From RGIG3009 sp045648765 (GTDB taxonomy: Bacteria; Bacillota; Clostridia; Oscillospirales; Acutalibacteraceae): a stretch of 53,803 nucleotides of DNA. This document shows positions 39,609-48,907 of the stretch, piece by piece. Location: the NCBI GenBank assembly GCA_045648765.1, contig JAZROQ010000001.1, positions 1-53,803 of the forward strand, in the 5' to 3' direction. The first letter of the stretch is position 1, and the number at the start of each line of letters is the position of its first letter. The notes beneath the pieces were generated by a model. The model was not told the DNA's origin and did not search any database. It saw only the letters and a list, made by a program, of their open reading frames with translations. The position numbers and the translations under genes are program-made.

Positions 39609-40544
39609 ATGCCCCTTGTTAACACAAAAGAAATGTTTCAAAAAGCCTATGAAGGCGGTTATGCTATCGGCGCCTTCAACATTAACAACATGGAAATCAT
39701 GCAAGGTATCGTCGGTGCGTGTAAAGAACTGAACTCGCCGGTTATTTTGCAAGTTTCCGGTTCGGCACGTAAATATGCTCACCATGGTTATTTGTATCAC
39801 ATGGTACAAGCCGCTGTGGAAGAAACCGGTTTGCCGATTGCTTTGCACTTGGACCATGGTTCCAGTTTTGAATTGTGCAAAGATTGCATCGACGGTGGGT
39901 TTACTTCGGTTATGATTGATGGCTCGCACTTGCCGTACGAAGAAAACGTAGAACTTACCCGCAAAGTGGTGGAATATGCCCACGCTCGTGGCGTTACCGT
40001 GGAAGGTGAGTTGGGGCAATTGGCCGGCGTGGAAGATGAAGTCAGCGTCGAAGCAGATAAAGCTAACTATACCGATCCCGACCAAGTGCAAGATTTTGTT
40101 ACGCGCACCGGCGTAGATTCTTTGGCAATTGCCATTGGTACCAGCCACGGCGCTTTCAAATTCAAACCCGGTCAAAAACCGCAACTCCGTTTTGATATTT
40201 TGCAAGAAGTGATGAACCGCTTGCCCGGTTTCCCGATAGTGTTGCATGGTGCTTCTTCCGTTATGCCGGAATACGTTGCCATGGTTAACGAAAACGGTGG
40301 TCAAATGGCCGATGCTATCGGTATTCCCGAAGATATGTTGCGTACGGCAGCTTCCATGGCTGTTTGCAAAATTAACGTTGACTCTGACTTGCGGTTGGCA
40401 TTAACTGCCGGTGTTCGCCGCCATCTCAAAGAAAACCCCACTCATTTTGACCCGCGTCAATATTTGGGTGATGGTCGTGAGTGCATTACCGCTGTTGTTA
40501 AACACAAGATCCAAAATGTTTTGGGCAGTGTTGACAAGGCCTAA
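39609..40544 (+). CDS. fba: Class II fructose-bisphosphate aldolase
   Basis: 311 aa from ATG 39609 (AGGAGG 9 nt upstream; the frame is open far upstream but antisense to DUF6062). Metal and substrate motifs are AIGAFNINNMEI, LHLDHGSSFE (zinc His), VMIDGSHLPYEEN, VEGELGQLAGVED, GTSHGAFKF, LHGASSV and INVDSD. It cleaves fructose 1,6-bisphosphate into two trioses and works with pgi at 12.3 kb in glycolysis. Confidence 0.96.
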   Translation: MPLVNTKEMFQKAYEGGYAIGAFNINNMEIMQGIVGACKELNSPVILQVSGSARKYAHHGYLYHMVQAAVEETGLPIALHLDHGSSFELCKDCIDGGFTSVMIDGSHLPYEENVELTRKVVEYAHARGVTVEGELGQLAGVEDEVSVEADKANYTDPDQVQDFVTRTGVDSLAIAIGTSHGAFKFKPGQKPQLRFDILQEVMNRLPGFPIVLHGASSVMPEYVAMVNENGGQMADAIGIPEDMLRTAASMAVCKINVDSDLRLALTAGVRRHLKENPTHFDPRQYLGDGRECITAVVKHKIQNVLGSVDKA

Positions 40545-40554
40545 AAAGCATATT

Positions 40555-40582
40555 TACCCCGCTTGCTATCAAGCGGGGTATC
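40555..40582 (+). terminator. Hairpin between fba and polA
   Basis: TACCCCGCTTG pairs with CAAGCGGGGTA around CTAT. Only TCATTTT follows, so termination may be partial. Confidence 0.6.
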
Positions 40583-40606
40583 ATTTTAAGGAAAGGGTCA
40601 TTTGCC

Positions 40607-43135
40607 ATGCGATTGCTGATTATTGACGGAAACAGTATTCTTAACCGCGCCTTTTATGGGATTAAAGTTCTTACCACCCATGACGGTGTGCCTACCAATG
40701 CGTTGGTTGGTTTTTTGAATATTTATTTTCGATTGCTTGAACAGACCAAAGCCGATGCAGTGGCAGTTGCTTTTGACCGCAAAGCGCCGACGTTTCGACA
40801 CGAATGGTATGAACAATACAAAGCAGGACGAAAAGGTATGCCCGAAGAATTGGCGCAACAATTGCCTCTTATCAAAGAGCTGTTAACGCTGATGGGATGC
40901 CGCGTGGTGGAACAAGACGGTTACGAGGCAGATGATATTTTGGGCACTTTGGCGGCACAAGCACGCCAAAATTCCGTGCCGTGCTTTGTGGCAACCGGTG
41001 ACCGCGATTCTTTGCAACTGGTAAGCGAAGATGTGACGGTGCTTTTGGCAACAACGCGTATGGGAAAACCGGAAACGGTTGTTTTTGACCCGGCAGCTGT
41101 TTTTGAAAAATACGGTTTAACGCCATCACAACTGATTGACTTAAAAGCACTGATGGGGGATAGCAGTGATAATATTCCCGGTGTTCCCGGCATTGGTGAA
41201 AAAACGGCTTTGGATTTGTTGCATCAGTATGCAACACTTGATGCGGTATATGCGCATTTGGATGAGCTGCGTGAAACCTTATGTCGAAAACTGACCGAAG
41301 GCAAAGATAGCGCATATCTTAGCCGTCGTTTAGGAACGATTTGTTGTGAAGCCCCGATCGATATAGAACTTACACATTATGCATTGTCGGTACCACAAGA
41401 AAAAGAATTGTCAGTGCTGATGACAAAACTGGAACTGTTTAAGTTGATGGAAAAGATGGGGCTGACGGCGACGGTTGAGTCTTCTGTTAATCATTCTGTT
41501 CAAGAAGTAAAAAAACTTTATACGGAAGAACCCGCGGTTGTTTTGTCTAACAGTTCGTTGTCTGTTTGGCTATTTGAAGATACGGCGTGGCTGACAGCAA
41601 ACGGAAAGGTTGCCTCGATATCGGCGGATGACACACGGCTGTTGGAAATGCTGTCTGATGCTTCTGTTGCCAAAAAAACAGCCGATACCAAAGCACTGGC
41701 TGCCCTTTGCTTGAAACATGGGAAAACGTTACAAGGAGTCTGTTTTGATGCTGTGTTGGCGGCATATTTGCTTAATCCGCTGGCTCCGGAATACGAAGTG
41801 ACCCGTTTAGCGCAAGAGTACGGTGTGTTACCTTTTGAAGGTGATGCCCCCGAAGAACTGCGGGTGCTAGAACCGCTGTGCGATGTGCTGGAAAAACAAT
41901 TAACCGAAGCGGATATGCTTTCACTGCTTACTGATATGGAAATTCCGTTGGCGGTGGTATTGGCATCGATGGAAGATGCCGGCTTTGAAATTGACGGTGA
42001 AGGTCTTGCCACATTTGGAAATAACTTGCAAGAACAATTAGATGTTTTGGTGAAAAACATTACGGAACAAGTGGGATATGAGTTTAATCTCAACTCGCCC
42101 AAACAATTGGCAAAAGCGTTGTTTGAAGACTTACAACTGCCGGCTAAAAAGAAAACAAAATCGGGATATTCCACCAATGCTGAGGTGCTTGAATCGTTGC
42201 GACATGCGCACCCTGTGGTGGAAATGATTTTGGATTATCGCACGTTGTCAAAACTGAAATCGACATATTGTGATGGTTTGCAAAAAGTGATTGCTGCCGA
42301 TGGGCGTATTCATTCTTCTTTCAACCAAACGGAAACGCGCACGGGTCGTATTTCGTCTACTGAACCGAATTTGCAAAACATTCCCGTAAAGCAAGAACTT
42401 GGCAGAGAGCTGCGTCGTTTCTTCCGCGCAAAAGAAGGGTATGTGTTGTGTGATGCCGACTATTCGCAAATTGAATTGCGCGTGTTAGCGGCTTTGTCGG
42501 GCGACGAAACCATGACGGATGCATTTAACAACGAAGAAGATATTCACCGTATTACTGCTTCACAAGTTTTTGATGTTCCTGAAATTTTGGTGACGCCTCT
42601 TATGCGTTCCCAAGCAAAAGCGGTGAATTTTGGCATTGTTTATGGGATTGGTGCGCATTCGTTGTCCGAAGATATTCACGTTACTTATACCGAGGCTAAA
42701 CACTATATTGACCAGTACTTGGCTCATTACAGTGCGGTGGCGGGATATATGGATTTCTTGATTGCCGAAGCAAACCGAACCGGTTATGCCAAAACGATGT
42801 TTAACCGTCGTCGTCCTTTGCCGGAACTGAAAGTTTCTAACCATATCACGCGTTCTTTTGGAGAACGTGTGGCACGTAATATGCCAATCCAGGGTACGGC
42901 GGCAGATATTATTAAATTTGCCATGATTTGGGTATATCATCGATTGGCAGAAGAAAAGGTCGATGCTCGTTTGATTTTGCAGGTTCATGATGAATTGATT
43001 GTGGAATCAAAAGAAAACGAAGCGGAAAAGGTTGCGCAAATTTTGCAAGAAGAAATGGAAAAAGCGGCCACCTTGACAGTTCGTTTGCGTGCAGACGTTA
43101 ATGTTGGCAAAACGTGGTATGATGCAAAACAATAA
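40607..43135 (+). CDS. polA: DNA polymerase I
   Basis: 842 aa. A 5' nuclease domain (about 1-290) includes MRLLIIDGNSILNRAFYG, GYEADDILGT and GDSSDNIPGVPGIGEKTA. The 3'-5' exonuclease domain (about 300-460) has lost the metal-binding DxE pattern, as in Bst and Taq, so no proofreading is expected. The polymerase domain has motif A DADYSQIELRVLA, motif B RSQAKAVNFGIVYG and motif C QVHDELIVE. It replaces RNA primers and fills repair gaps. GGAAAGG precedes ATG. Confidence 0.97.
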   Translation: MRLLIIDGNSILNRAFYGIKVLTTHDGVPTNALVGFLNIYFRLLEQTKADAVAVAFDRKAPTFRHEWYEQYKAGRKGMPEELAQQLPLIKELLTLMGCRVVEQDGYEADDILGTLAAQARQNSVPCFVATGDRDSLQLVSEDVTVLLATTRMGKPETVVFDPAAVFEKYGLTPSQLIDLKALMGDSSDNIPGVPGIGEKTALDLLHQYATLDAVYAHLDELRETLCRKLTEGKDSAYLSRRLGTICCEAPIDIELTHYALSVPQEKELSVLMTKLELFKLMEKMGLTATVESSVNHSVQEVKKLYTEEPAVVLSNSSLSVWLFEDTAWLTANGKVASISADDTRLLEMLSDASVAKKTADTKALAALCLKHGKTLQGVCFDAVLAAYLLNPLAPEYEVTRLAQEYGVLPFEGDAPEELRVLEPLCDVLEKQLTEADMLSLLTDMEIPLAVVLASMEDAGFEIDGEGLATFGNNLQEQLDVLVKNITEQVGYEFNLNSPKQLAKALFEDLQLPAKKKTKSGYSTNAEVLESLRHAHPVVEMILDYRTLSKLKSTYCDGLQKVIAADGRIHSSFNQTETRTGRISSTEPNLQNIPVKQELGRELRRFFRAKEGYVLCDADYSQIELRVLAALSGDETMTDAFNNEEDIHRITASQVFDVPEILVTPLMRSQAKAVNFGIVYGIGAHSLSEDIHVTYTEAKHYIDQYLAHYSAVAGYMDFLIAEANRTGYAKTMFNRRRPLPELKVSNHITRSFGERVARNMPIQGTAADIIKFAMIWVYHRLAEEKVDARLILQVHDELIVESKENEAEKVAQILQEEMEKAATLTVRLRADVNVGKTWYDAKQ

Positions 43136-43159
43136 TTTAGATAATAAATAAAATAATGC

Positions 43160-43188
43160 TTTTCAGAACGTGTTTTTTATGATAGAAT
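43160..43188 (+). promoter_or_regulatory. Possible promoter of tsaE-tsaB
   Basis: TTTTCA (43160-43165), 17 nt, TAGAAT (43183-43188). Confidence 0.35.
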
Positions 43189-43216
43189 GTTTAAAAAGGT
43201 GTGAAGGGGAGATATC

Positions 43217-43645
43217 ATGTCGGTGATTACACACAGTGAAGCACAAACGCAAGCGCTTGGTGCGAAACTGGCCACCTTTTGCAAAGCCGGCACGGTAGTT
43301 GCCTTTTTTGGTGGATTAGGTATGGGAAAAACCGCTTTTGTACGCGGAATGGCACAAGTGCTTTCACCTGACGCGTACGTATCCAGCCCCACCTTTGCTT
43401 TGGTGAACGATTATGGTGGTTCGCCTCCGCTTGTGCATTTTGATATGTATCGCATTAGCAGTTGGGACGATTTAGACACCACCGGTTTTTTTGAATATCA
43501 ACAGCAAGGAGCTGTGTTAGCGGTAGAATGGAGCGAGAATATCGAGACCGCTTTGCCGCCCGATGCTATTCGTGTGAAATTTTGTCGTCTTTCGGAAAAT
43601 GAACGCGAAATCACAATTGAAGGGGTGGATGAAAATGCTTTTTAA
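43217..43645 (+). CDS. tsaE: tRNA t6A biosynthesis ATPase TsaE
   Basis: 142 aa. Walker A GGLGMGKTAFVRG (32-44), then SSPTFALVNDY, HFDMYRI and EWSENIE, the standard order. TsaE works with TsaB and TsaD to add threonylcarbamoyl to A37 of tRNAs reading ANN codons. It overlaps tsaB by 11 nt. Confidence 0.96.
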   Translation: MSVITHSEAQTQALGAKLATFCKAGTVVAFFGGLGMGKTAFVRGMAQVLSPDAYVSSPTFALVNDYGGSPPLVHFDMYRISSWDDLDTTGFFEYQQQGAVLAVEWSENIETALPPDAIRVKFCRLSENEREITIEGVDENAF

Positions 43646-44390
43646 AGAAGCGTTTACGTTGTTGGCGGTAGAATCGTCGGCGGGTCCTGCCTCTTGTGCA
43701 ATTTTGCGTGTGGAAAACGGGCAACAACGTATTTTGGCGCAGTCGTTTGTGAATACCGGTCTTACACACAGTCAAACGTTGCTACCTTTGATTAATCACA
43801 CCATAGCCGATGCCGGTTTGTCTTTTGAAAATATCGACGCTTTGGCAGTGGCGGTAGGCCCCGGTTCTTTTACCGGTGTGCGCATTGGTGTTTCAGCCGT
43901 GAAAGGTTTAGCATTCCCACAGAATCTGCCGTGTGTTCCGGTTTCTACATTGGCGGGTATGGCACGCCGATTTGAGGGTATGCCGTTTAATGGTAGAATT
44001 GTAGCGGCAATGGATGCACGCTGCAACCAAATTTATACAGCGTCGTTTTGTTTGGAAAACGGTGTAATTACCCGCCTGACTCCTGATGAGGCTTTGCCGA
44101 TGACCGAAGTGAAAGACCGATTACTTGAAAAATCCGGCCCCATACTTTTGGTGGGGGATGGCGCCGCGCTTTGCTATGAACAATGGAAAGAAGAAATAAA
44201 AGATTTGTGTCTGGCGCCGCCCGCTTTACGATATCAGCATGCAGCGGGAATCGCACTGGAAGCGGTTATATCCATACAGCAGGATAACATTATTTCTGCC
44301 GCCGAACTTTTACCTGCTTATTTGCGTTTGCCGCAAGCAGAACGTGAGTTACGCAGCAAACAACAGCAAAATCAAACATCAAAAGTTTAA
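43635..44390 (+). CDS. tsaB: tRNA t6A biosynthesis protein TsaB
   Basis: 251 aa from ATG 43635 (GGGGTGG 8 nt upstream, within tsaE). LAVESSAGPASCAIL, GLTHSQTLLPLI and VGPGSFTGVRIGVSAVKGLA are signatures of this inactive ASKHA-fold scaffold of the TsaBDE complex. TsaD is not in the window. The C-terminal end is rich in Gln and Lys. Confidence 0.95.
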   Translation: MLFKEAFTLLAVESSAGPASCAILRVENGQQRILAQSFVNTGLTHSQTLLPLINHTIADAGLSFENIDALAVAVGPGSFTGVRIGVSAVKGLAFPQNLPCVPVSTLAGMARRFEGMPFNGRIVAAMDARCNQIYTASFCLENGVITRLTPDEALPMTEVKDRLLEKSGPILLVGDGAALCYEQWKEEIKDLCLAPPALRYQHAAGIALEAVISIQQDNIISAAELLPAYLRLPQAERELRSKQQQNQTSKV

Positions 44391-44410
44391 AATATTAGGA
44401 GGAAGTTATT

Positions 44411-45043
44411 ATGTCTAACAAACCGTTTATCGCAGACCACCCGCTTATTCAACACAAAGTCACCTTGTTGCGTGACAAAAACACCAGTTCCAAACAATTT
44501 CGGGAATTGATTCAAGAAATTACCGAACTGATGGTCTATGAATCGACGCGCGATTTGCCGATGTGCGATGTCGAAGTGGAAACTCCGCTTGCCAAAACCA
44601 CCGGCAAGCAGATTGCCGGCAGAAAATTGGCGTTTGTACCGATTTTGCGTGCGGGTTTAGGCATGGTAGATGGCGCAGTGGAATTGGTTCCTTCTGCTCG
44701 TGTGGGACACATTGGTTTATACCGTGATGAAACCACGTTAAAACCCGTGGAATATTACTGCAAACTTCCGGGCGACATTCAAGAACGCGAGGTAATTGTG
44801 CTGGATCCCATGCTTGCTACCGGCGGTTCTGCTGTGGATGCGATTGGTCAAATTAAAAAACGCGGTCCCAAGAGCATTAAGTTTATGTGTATTATTGCGG
44901 CACCCGAAGGATTAAAAACTTTGCAAGAAGCACATCCCGACGTGCAGATTTATTGCGCATCGTTGGATAAATGCTTGAACGAAAACGGATATATCGTTCC
45001 CGGTCTTGGCGATGCCGGTGACCGTATTTTCGGAACAAAATAA
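44411..45043 (+). CDS. upp: Uracil phosphoribosyltransferase
   Basis: 210 aa. It converts uracil and PRPP to UMP in pyrimidine salvage. HPLIQHKVTLLRD, FVPILRAGLGMVDG, the PRPP loop VLDPMLATGGSA and GYIVPGLGDAGDRIFGT are all present. AGGAGG lies about 7 nt before ATG, 20 nt after tsaB, probably co-transcribed. PRPP comes from the Prs at 9.7 kb. Confidence 0.97.
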   Translation: MSNKPFIADHPLIQHKVTLLRDKNTSSKQFRELIQEITELMVYESTRDLPMCDVEVETPLAKTTGKQIAGRKLAFVPILRAGLGMVDGAVELVPSARVGHIGLYRDETTLKPVEYYCKLPGDIQEREVIVLDPMLATGGSAVDAIGQIKKRGPKSIKFMCIIAAPEGLKTLQEAHPDVQIYCASLDKCLNENGYIVPGLGDAGDRIFGTK

Positions 45044-45109
45044 ACATTGGTGTTATTCTGCCAAATAGTTGGCGGGTGTAATATTGACAACCATTAAGGA
45101 GGAAAAATT

Positions 45110-46915
45110 ATGTCGAAAAACAGATACAAAGGCGATTATCCTGTAATTGGTATTCGCCCTGTGGTTGACGGTAGACGTGGCCCGATGAAACTTCGCGAAA
45201 GCTTGGAACCGCAAGTTTGGGCTCTTGCTAACGCTGCCAAAAAATTATTGGAAGAGAATTTGTTTTATTCCAATGGTGATCCCGTAAAAGTTGTTATGGC
45301 GGATACCACCATCGGTCGTGTGGCAGAAACCGCCGCGTGCGCAGATAAGTTCAGAAAAGAAGGCGTCGATATTACACTTTCGGTAACGCCTTGCTGGTGC
45401 TACGGCTCGGAAACAATGGATATGGATCCGAACACAATTAAAGGTGTTTGGGGCTTCAACGGTACCGAACGTCCCGGCGCTGTCTATTTGGCGGCTGTTT
45501 TGGCTTCTCATGCACAAAAAGGTTTGCCGGCTTTTGGTATTTATGGTCATGAAGTGCAAGATACCGATATGGTAAACACGATTCCCGAAGACGTCAAAGA
45601 AAAATTGTTGCGTTTCGGCAGATGCGCTGTTGCTGTGGCTACCATGCGTGGCAAATCCTATTTGCAAATCGGTTCGCAATGCATGGGTATCGGCGGTTCG
45701 ATTATGGACCAAGATTTCATGGAAGAATATTTTGGTATGCGCGTCGAATCTGTTGACGAAGTTGAAATTCTTCGCCGTATGGAAGAAGGCATTTACAACG
45801 AAGAAGAATACCAAAAAGCGCTTGCTTGGACCAAAGAACACTGCAAAATGGGCAGAGATGATAACCCTGATTTTGTCAGATTCTCGGATGAAGAAAAAGA
45901 AAAACAATGGGAATTCACTGTCAAAATGTATTGCATCATCAAGGATTTGATGGCGGGTAACGAAAATTTGCCCGAGGGTTGCGAAGAAGAAATGGTCGGT
46001 CACAATGCCATTGTGGGTGGTTTCCAAGGTCAACGTCAATGGACAGACCATTGGCCCAACTGTGACTACCCCGAAGCACTTTTAAGCTCCTCGTTTGACT
46101 TTGAAGGCGCCAGAGAACCCTATACGTTGGCAACAGAAAACGATGTGCTCAACGGTATGGGTATGCTGTTTATGCGCTTGTTGACGCACCGTGCACAAAT
46201 TTTTGCCGACGTTCGTACTTACTGGTCGCCGGAGGCAACCAAACGTGTTACCGGATACGATTTAGAAGGTAAAGCCAAAGAAAGTGACGGTATCATCCAC
46301 TTGCTCAACTCCGGTGCTGCTTGCTTGGATGCTTCGGGTGTTTGCACCGATGAAAACGGCAACGCCATCATGAAAAAATGGTGGGAAGTCACCGACGAAG
46401 ATATCAAAAAGATGACCGACGCTACCGTTTGGTGTGAAGCAGGTTTCGATAACTTCCGTGGCGGCGGATTTTCCAGCCACTTCACCACGTATGCCGAAAT
46501 GCCTTGCACAATGATTCGCTTGAACTTGGTCAAAGGTTTAGGACCGGTTCTTCAAATTGCCGAAGGTTGGACCGTAAATCTTCCCAAAGAAGTTTCGGAT
46601 ACTCTCATGGAACGTACCAATCCGACTTGGCCTTGCACATGGTTTGCTCCTCGTTGCGATGGCAAAGAGGGCAGCCCCTTCAAAACGGCTTATGACGTTA
46701 TGAACAATTGGGGTGCTAACCACGGTGCGATTTCGTATGGACATATTGGTGCGGACCTTATCACCATGTGCTCTATGCTCAGAATTCCCGTGTGCATGCA
46801 CAACGTTCCCGAAGATGACATTTTCCGTCCCGCTGCTTGGAACGCGTTTGGTATGGACAAAGAAGGCCAAGATTACAGAGCTTGCGCCACCTATGGTCCT
46901 CAATTTAAGAAATAA
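45110..46915 (+). CDS. fucI: L-fucose isomerase
   Basis: 601 aa, normal for FucI. It converts L-fucose to L-fuculose (also D-arabinose to D-ribulose). IGIRPVVDGRRGPMKLRESLE at the start, VDITLSVTPCWCYGSETMDMD, GTERPGAVYLAAVLA, YLQIGSQCMGIGGSIMD and GANHGAISYGHIGADLITM mark the family; Mn2+ ligands lie in these loops. No fuculokinase or aldolase is adjacent, so the rest of the path must be elsewhere. AAGGAGG is 7 nt before ATG. A small hairpin (GCCAA/TTGGC) lies in the 66-nt gap after upp. Confidence 0.95.
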   Translation: MSKNRYKGDYPVIGIRPVVDGRRGPMKLRESLEPQVWALANAAKKLLEENLFYSNGDPVKVVMADTTIGRVAETAACADKFRKEGVDITLSVTPCWCYGSETMDMDPNTIKGVWGFNGTERPGAVYLAAVLASHAQKGLPAFGIYGHEVQDTDMVNTIPEDVKEKLLRFGRCAVAVATMRGKSYLQIGSQCMGIGGSIMDQDFMEEYFGMRVESVDEVEILRRMEEGIYNEEEYQKALAWTKEHCKMGRDDNPDFVRFSDEEKEKQWEFTVKMYCIIKDLMAGNENLPEGCEEEMVGHNAIVGGFQGQRQWTDHWPNCDYPEALLSSSFDFEGAREPYTLATENDVLNGMGMLFMRLLTHRAQIFADVRTYWSPEATKRVTGYDLEGKAKESDGIIHLLNSGAACLDASGVCTDENGNAIMKKWWEVTDEDIKKMTDATVWCEAGFDNFRGGGFSSHFTTYAEMPCTMIRLNLVKGLGPVLQIAEGWTVNLPKEVSDTLMERTNPTWPCTWFAPRCDGKEGSPFKTAYDVMNNWGANHGAISYGHIGADLITMCSMLRIPVCMHNVPEDDIFRPAAWNAFGMDKEGQDYRACATYGPQFKK

Positions 46916-46926
46916 TTTGTTTCAAT

Positions 46927-46968
46927 TAAAACGGAGATGTCTTTCAAAGACATCTCCGTTTTTTTAAG
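46927..46968 (+). terminator. Terminator of fucI
   Basis: AAACGGAGATGTCTTT pairs with AAAGACATCTCCGTTT, followed by T7. Confidence 0.9.
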
Positions 46969-46977
46969 TAAATTTGC

Positions 46978-47006
46978 TTGCGCTTTTTTAGCTCGTATGC
47001 TAAACT
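46978..47006 (+). promoter_or_regulatory. Promoter of the SGNH esterase
   Basis: TTGCGC (46978-46983), 17 nt, TAAACT (47001-47006). Its layout resembles the promoter at 7765: CTTGCGC, then TATGCTA at the -10. Confidence 0.55.
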
Positions 47007-47028
47007 AATCGCATTGGGGGGATACTTT

Positions 47029-48069
47029 ATGAGTGACATTTCAACAATTGATGCTAACTTTAAAGTGGAAACAAATATACAAAAGGAAGATATTCGGTTT
47101 TACGATGTGAAGCAAGACCCGTTTAAAATTTACGGTGTGTACTATGATTCCGGCAAGTTTATAAGGCTTCCGGAAAGTGTAGCGCAAACCGTAAGTAAAG
47201 ACGTGATTCGTTTGTACGCGCATACTGCCGGTGGGCGCGTGCGGTTTAAGACGAACAGCCCGTATGTGGCAATCCATGCGAAGTTGCCTGTTATCTATAA
47301 AATGCCTCATATGGCTTGGACCGGCTCTGCGGGGTTTGATTTGTATGCGAATGGGCAGTATGGTGGAACTTTTGTTCCGCCGTATGATTATCGAGACGGT
47401 TATGAAAGCTGCATTGATTTTGAATCGGCGCAAATGAGGGAAATAACCATTCATTTTCCGCTTTACAGCGAAGTTAGCGAAGTGTATATCGGTGTAAGCA
47501 ACACGGCAACAATTGAAGCTCCTGAACCGTACACAGTTGAAAAACCGATTGTTTATTACGGCTCTTCCATTACGCAAGGCGCGTGTGCTTCAAGGCCCGG
47601 TAACGCTTACCAAAATATTATTTCCCGCAGGTTGTCGTGCGATCATATCAATCTTGGTTTTTCGGGTGGTGCCAAAGGGGAAACCGAGATAGCGGAATAT
47701 ATATCCGGGCTGGATATGTCGATCTTTGTGTACGATTATGATTATAATGCTTTGAGCGTGAAGCTTTTACAGGATACCCACGAAAAGATGTTTAAATGCA
47801 TCCGTGCGGCACATCCGGAAATACCGATTATAATGATGTCGAGACCGTCTTATTATTTAAACGACGAGGAAAAACAGCGGTTGGAAGTCATTAAAACAAC
47901 GTATCAAAATGCCAAAGCAAACGGTGATAAAAACGTGTATATAATTGAAGGCAGAACGTTAATGGAACTTGCCGAAAACGAAGGAACGGTTGACGGATGT
48001 CACCCCAACGATTTAGGCTTTGCTTCTATGGCGAAAGCGCTTGGAAAACTTTTAGAACAAATACTATAA
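47029..48069 (+). CDS. SGNH/GDSL hydrolase (carbohydrate esterase-like)
   Basis: 346 aa from ATG 47029 (GGGGGG about 8 nt upstream). An N-terminal beta-rich domain (about 1-165) is followed by an SGNH domain with catalytic Ser in YYGSSITQG, Gly in NLGFSGGAKG and the Asp-His pair in DGCHPNDLG near the C-terminus. No signal peptide. The layout matches two-domain esterases that remove acetyl groups from sugars; the exact substrate is unknown. Confidence 0.88.
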   Translation: MSDISTIDANFKVETNIQKEDIRFYDVKQDPFKIYGVYYDSGKFIRLPESVAQTVSKDVIRLYAHTAGGRVRFKTNSPYVAIHAKLPVIYKMPHMAWTGSAGFDLYANGQYGGTFVPPYDYRDGYESCIDFESAQMREITIHFPLYSEVSEVYIGVSNTATIEAPEPYTVEKPIVYYGSSITQGACASRPGNAYQNIISRRLSCDHINLGFSGGAKGETEIAEYISGLDMSIFVYDYDYNALSVKLLQDTHEKMFKCIRAAHPEIPIIMMSRPSYYLNDEEKQRLEVIKTTYQNAKANGDKNVYIIEGRTLMELAENEGTVDGCHPNDLGFASMAKALGKLLEQIL

Positions 48070-48073
48070 AATG

Positions 48074-48112
48074 AAAGCCGTGCAACGCAAATCGTTGCAC
48101 GGCTTTTTTGTG
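48074..48112. terminator. Bidirectional terminator
   Basis: AAAGCCGTGCAACG pairs with CGTTGCACGGCTTT around CAAAT, with T6 on the right, between the SGNH gene and the convergent ABC transporter. Confidence 0.88.
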
Positions 48113-48119
48113 GGAGTTC

Positions 48120-48905
48120 TTATCCTTCATTAAAACGCGCCAAAAACAGTTTGGTACGTTCGTTTTGTGTGTGGTCAAAGATTTGCTCAGGAGTGCCTTG
48201 CTCCACAATAACACCTTCGTCCATAAAAATGACTTGGTCGGAAACATCGCGAGCAAACTGCATTTCGTGTGTGACAATGACCATGGTCATATTTTTCTTT
48301 GCCAATTCTTTGATCACACGTAGAATTTCACCGGTAAGTTCCGGGTCCAAAGCAGAGGTGGGTTCATCGAAAAACAAAATTTCCGGATCCAAGGCCAAAG
48401 CACGTGCGATCGCAACGCGTTGTTGTTGGCCGCCGGATAATTCGCACGGATAAGCGTCGCGCTTGGCAGAAAGACCGACCTCGTCAATGAGTTTAAGAGC
48501 TTTTTCTTCAATTTCTGCCAAAATTTGTTTGGCGTTGGTTTTGTAATTGGGAAGAGTTTTTGCTTGCAATTTGGGGGCTAAGCAAACATTTTCCAAAACA
48601 CTGTATTGGGGAAACAGGTTGAAGTTTTGGAAAACTAAACCAAAGTGCAATCGGTTTTGACGGATTTGAGCATCGGTTAGCGTGGCTTTGTCGGCATCGT
48701 CAAACAATACTTTTTCGTTTGTTGTGATTTTCCCACTGTCGGGCATTTCCAAAAAATTCAAGCAACGAAGCAATGTGGTTTTACCGCTGCCAGAAGAACC
48801 GATAATGGATAAAACGTTGCCTTTCTCTAAGGAAAAACTGATGCCTTTGAGAACTTCGGTTTTTCCAAAACATTTTTTAATGTTTGTTACGTCTAATATT
48901 GCCAT
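48120..48905 (-). CDS. Polar amino-acid ABC transporter, ATP-binding subunit
   Basis: 261 aa. Walker A GSSGSGKTT, Q-loop VFQNFNLFPQYS, signature LSGGQQQRVAIARA, Walker B ILFFDEPTSALDPE and H-loop VTHE are all intact, in the GlnQ/HisP subfamily. It drives amino-acid import with the permease directly upstream (2-nt gap) and the binding protein first in the operon. TAGGAG precedes ATG. Confidence 0.96.
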   Translation of the reverse strand: MAILDVTNIKKCFGKTEVLKGISFSLEKGNVLSIIGSSGSGKTTLLRCLNFLEMPDSGKITTNEKVLFDDADKATLTDAQIRQNRLHFGLVFQNFNLFPQYSVLENVCLAPKLQAKTLPNYKTNAKQILAEIEEKALKLIDEVGLSAKRDAYPCELSGGQQQRVAIARALALDPEILFFDEPTSALDPELTGEILRVIKELAKKNMTMVIVTHEMQFARDVSDQVIFMDEGVIVEQGTPEQIFDHTQNERTKLFLARFNEG

Positions 48906-48907
48906 GA

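Noticed and set aside
45245..46051. A 268-codon minus-strand frame under fucI
   Set aside because: Antisense to a full-length, motif-complete L-fucose isomerase, rich in His and Phe as expected for a shadow frame.
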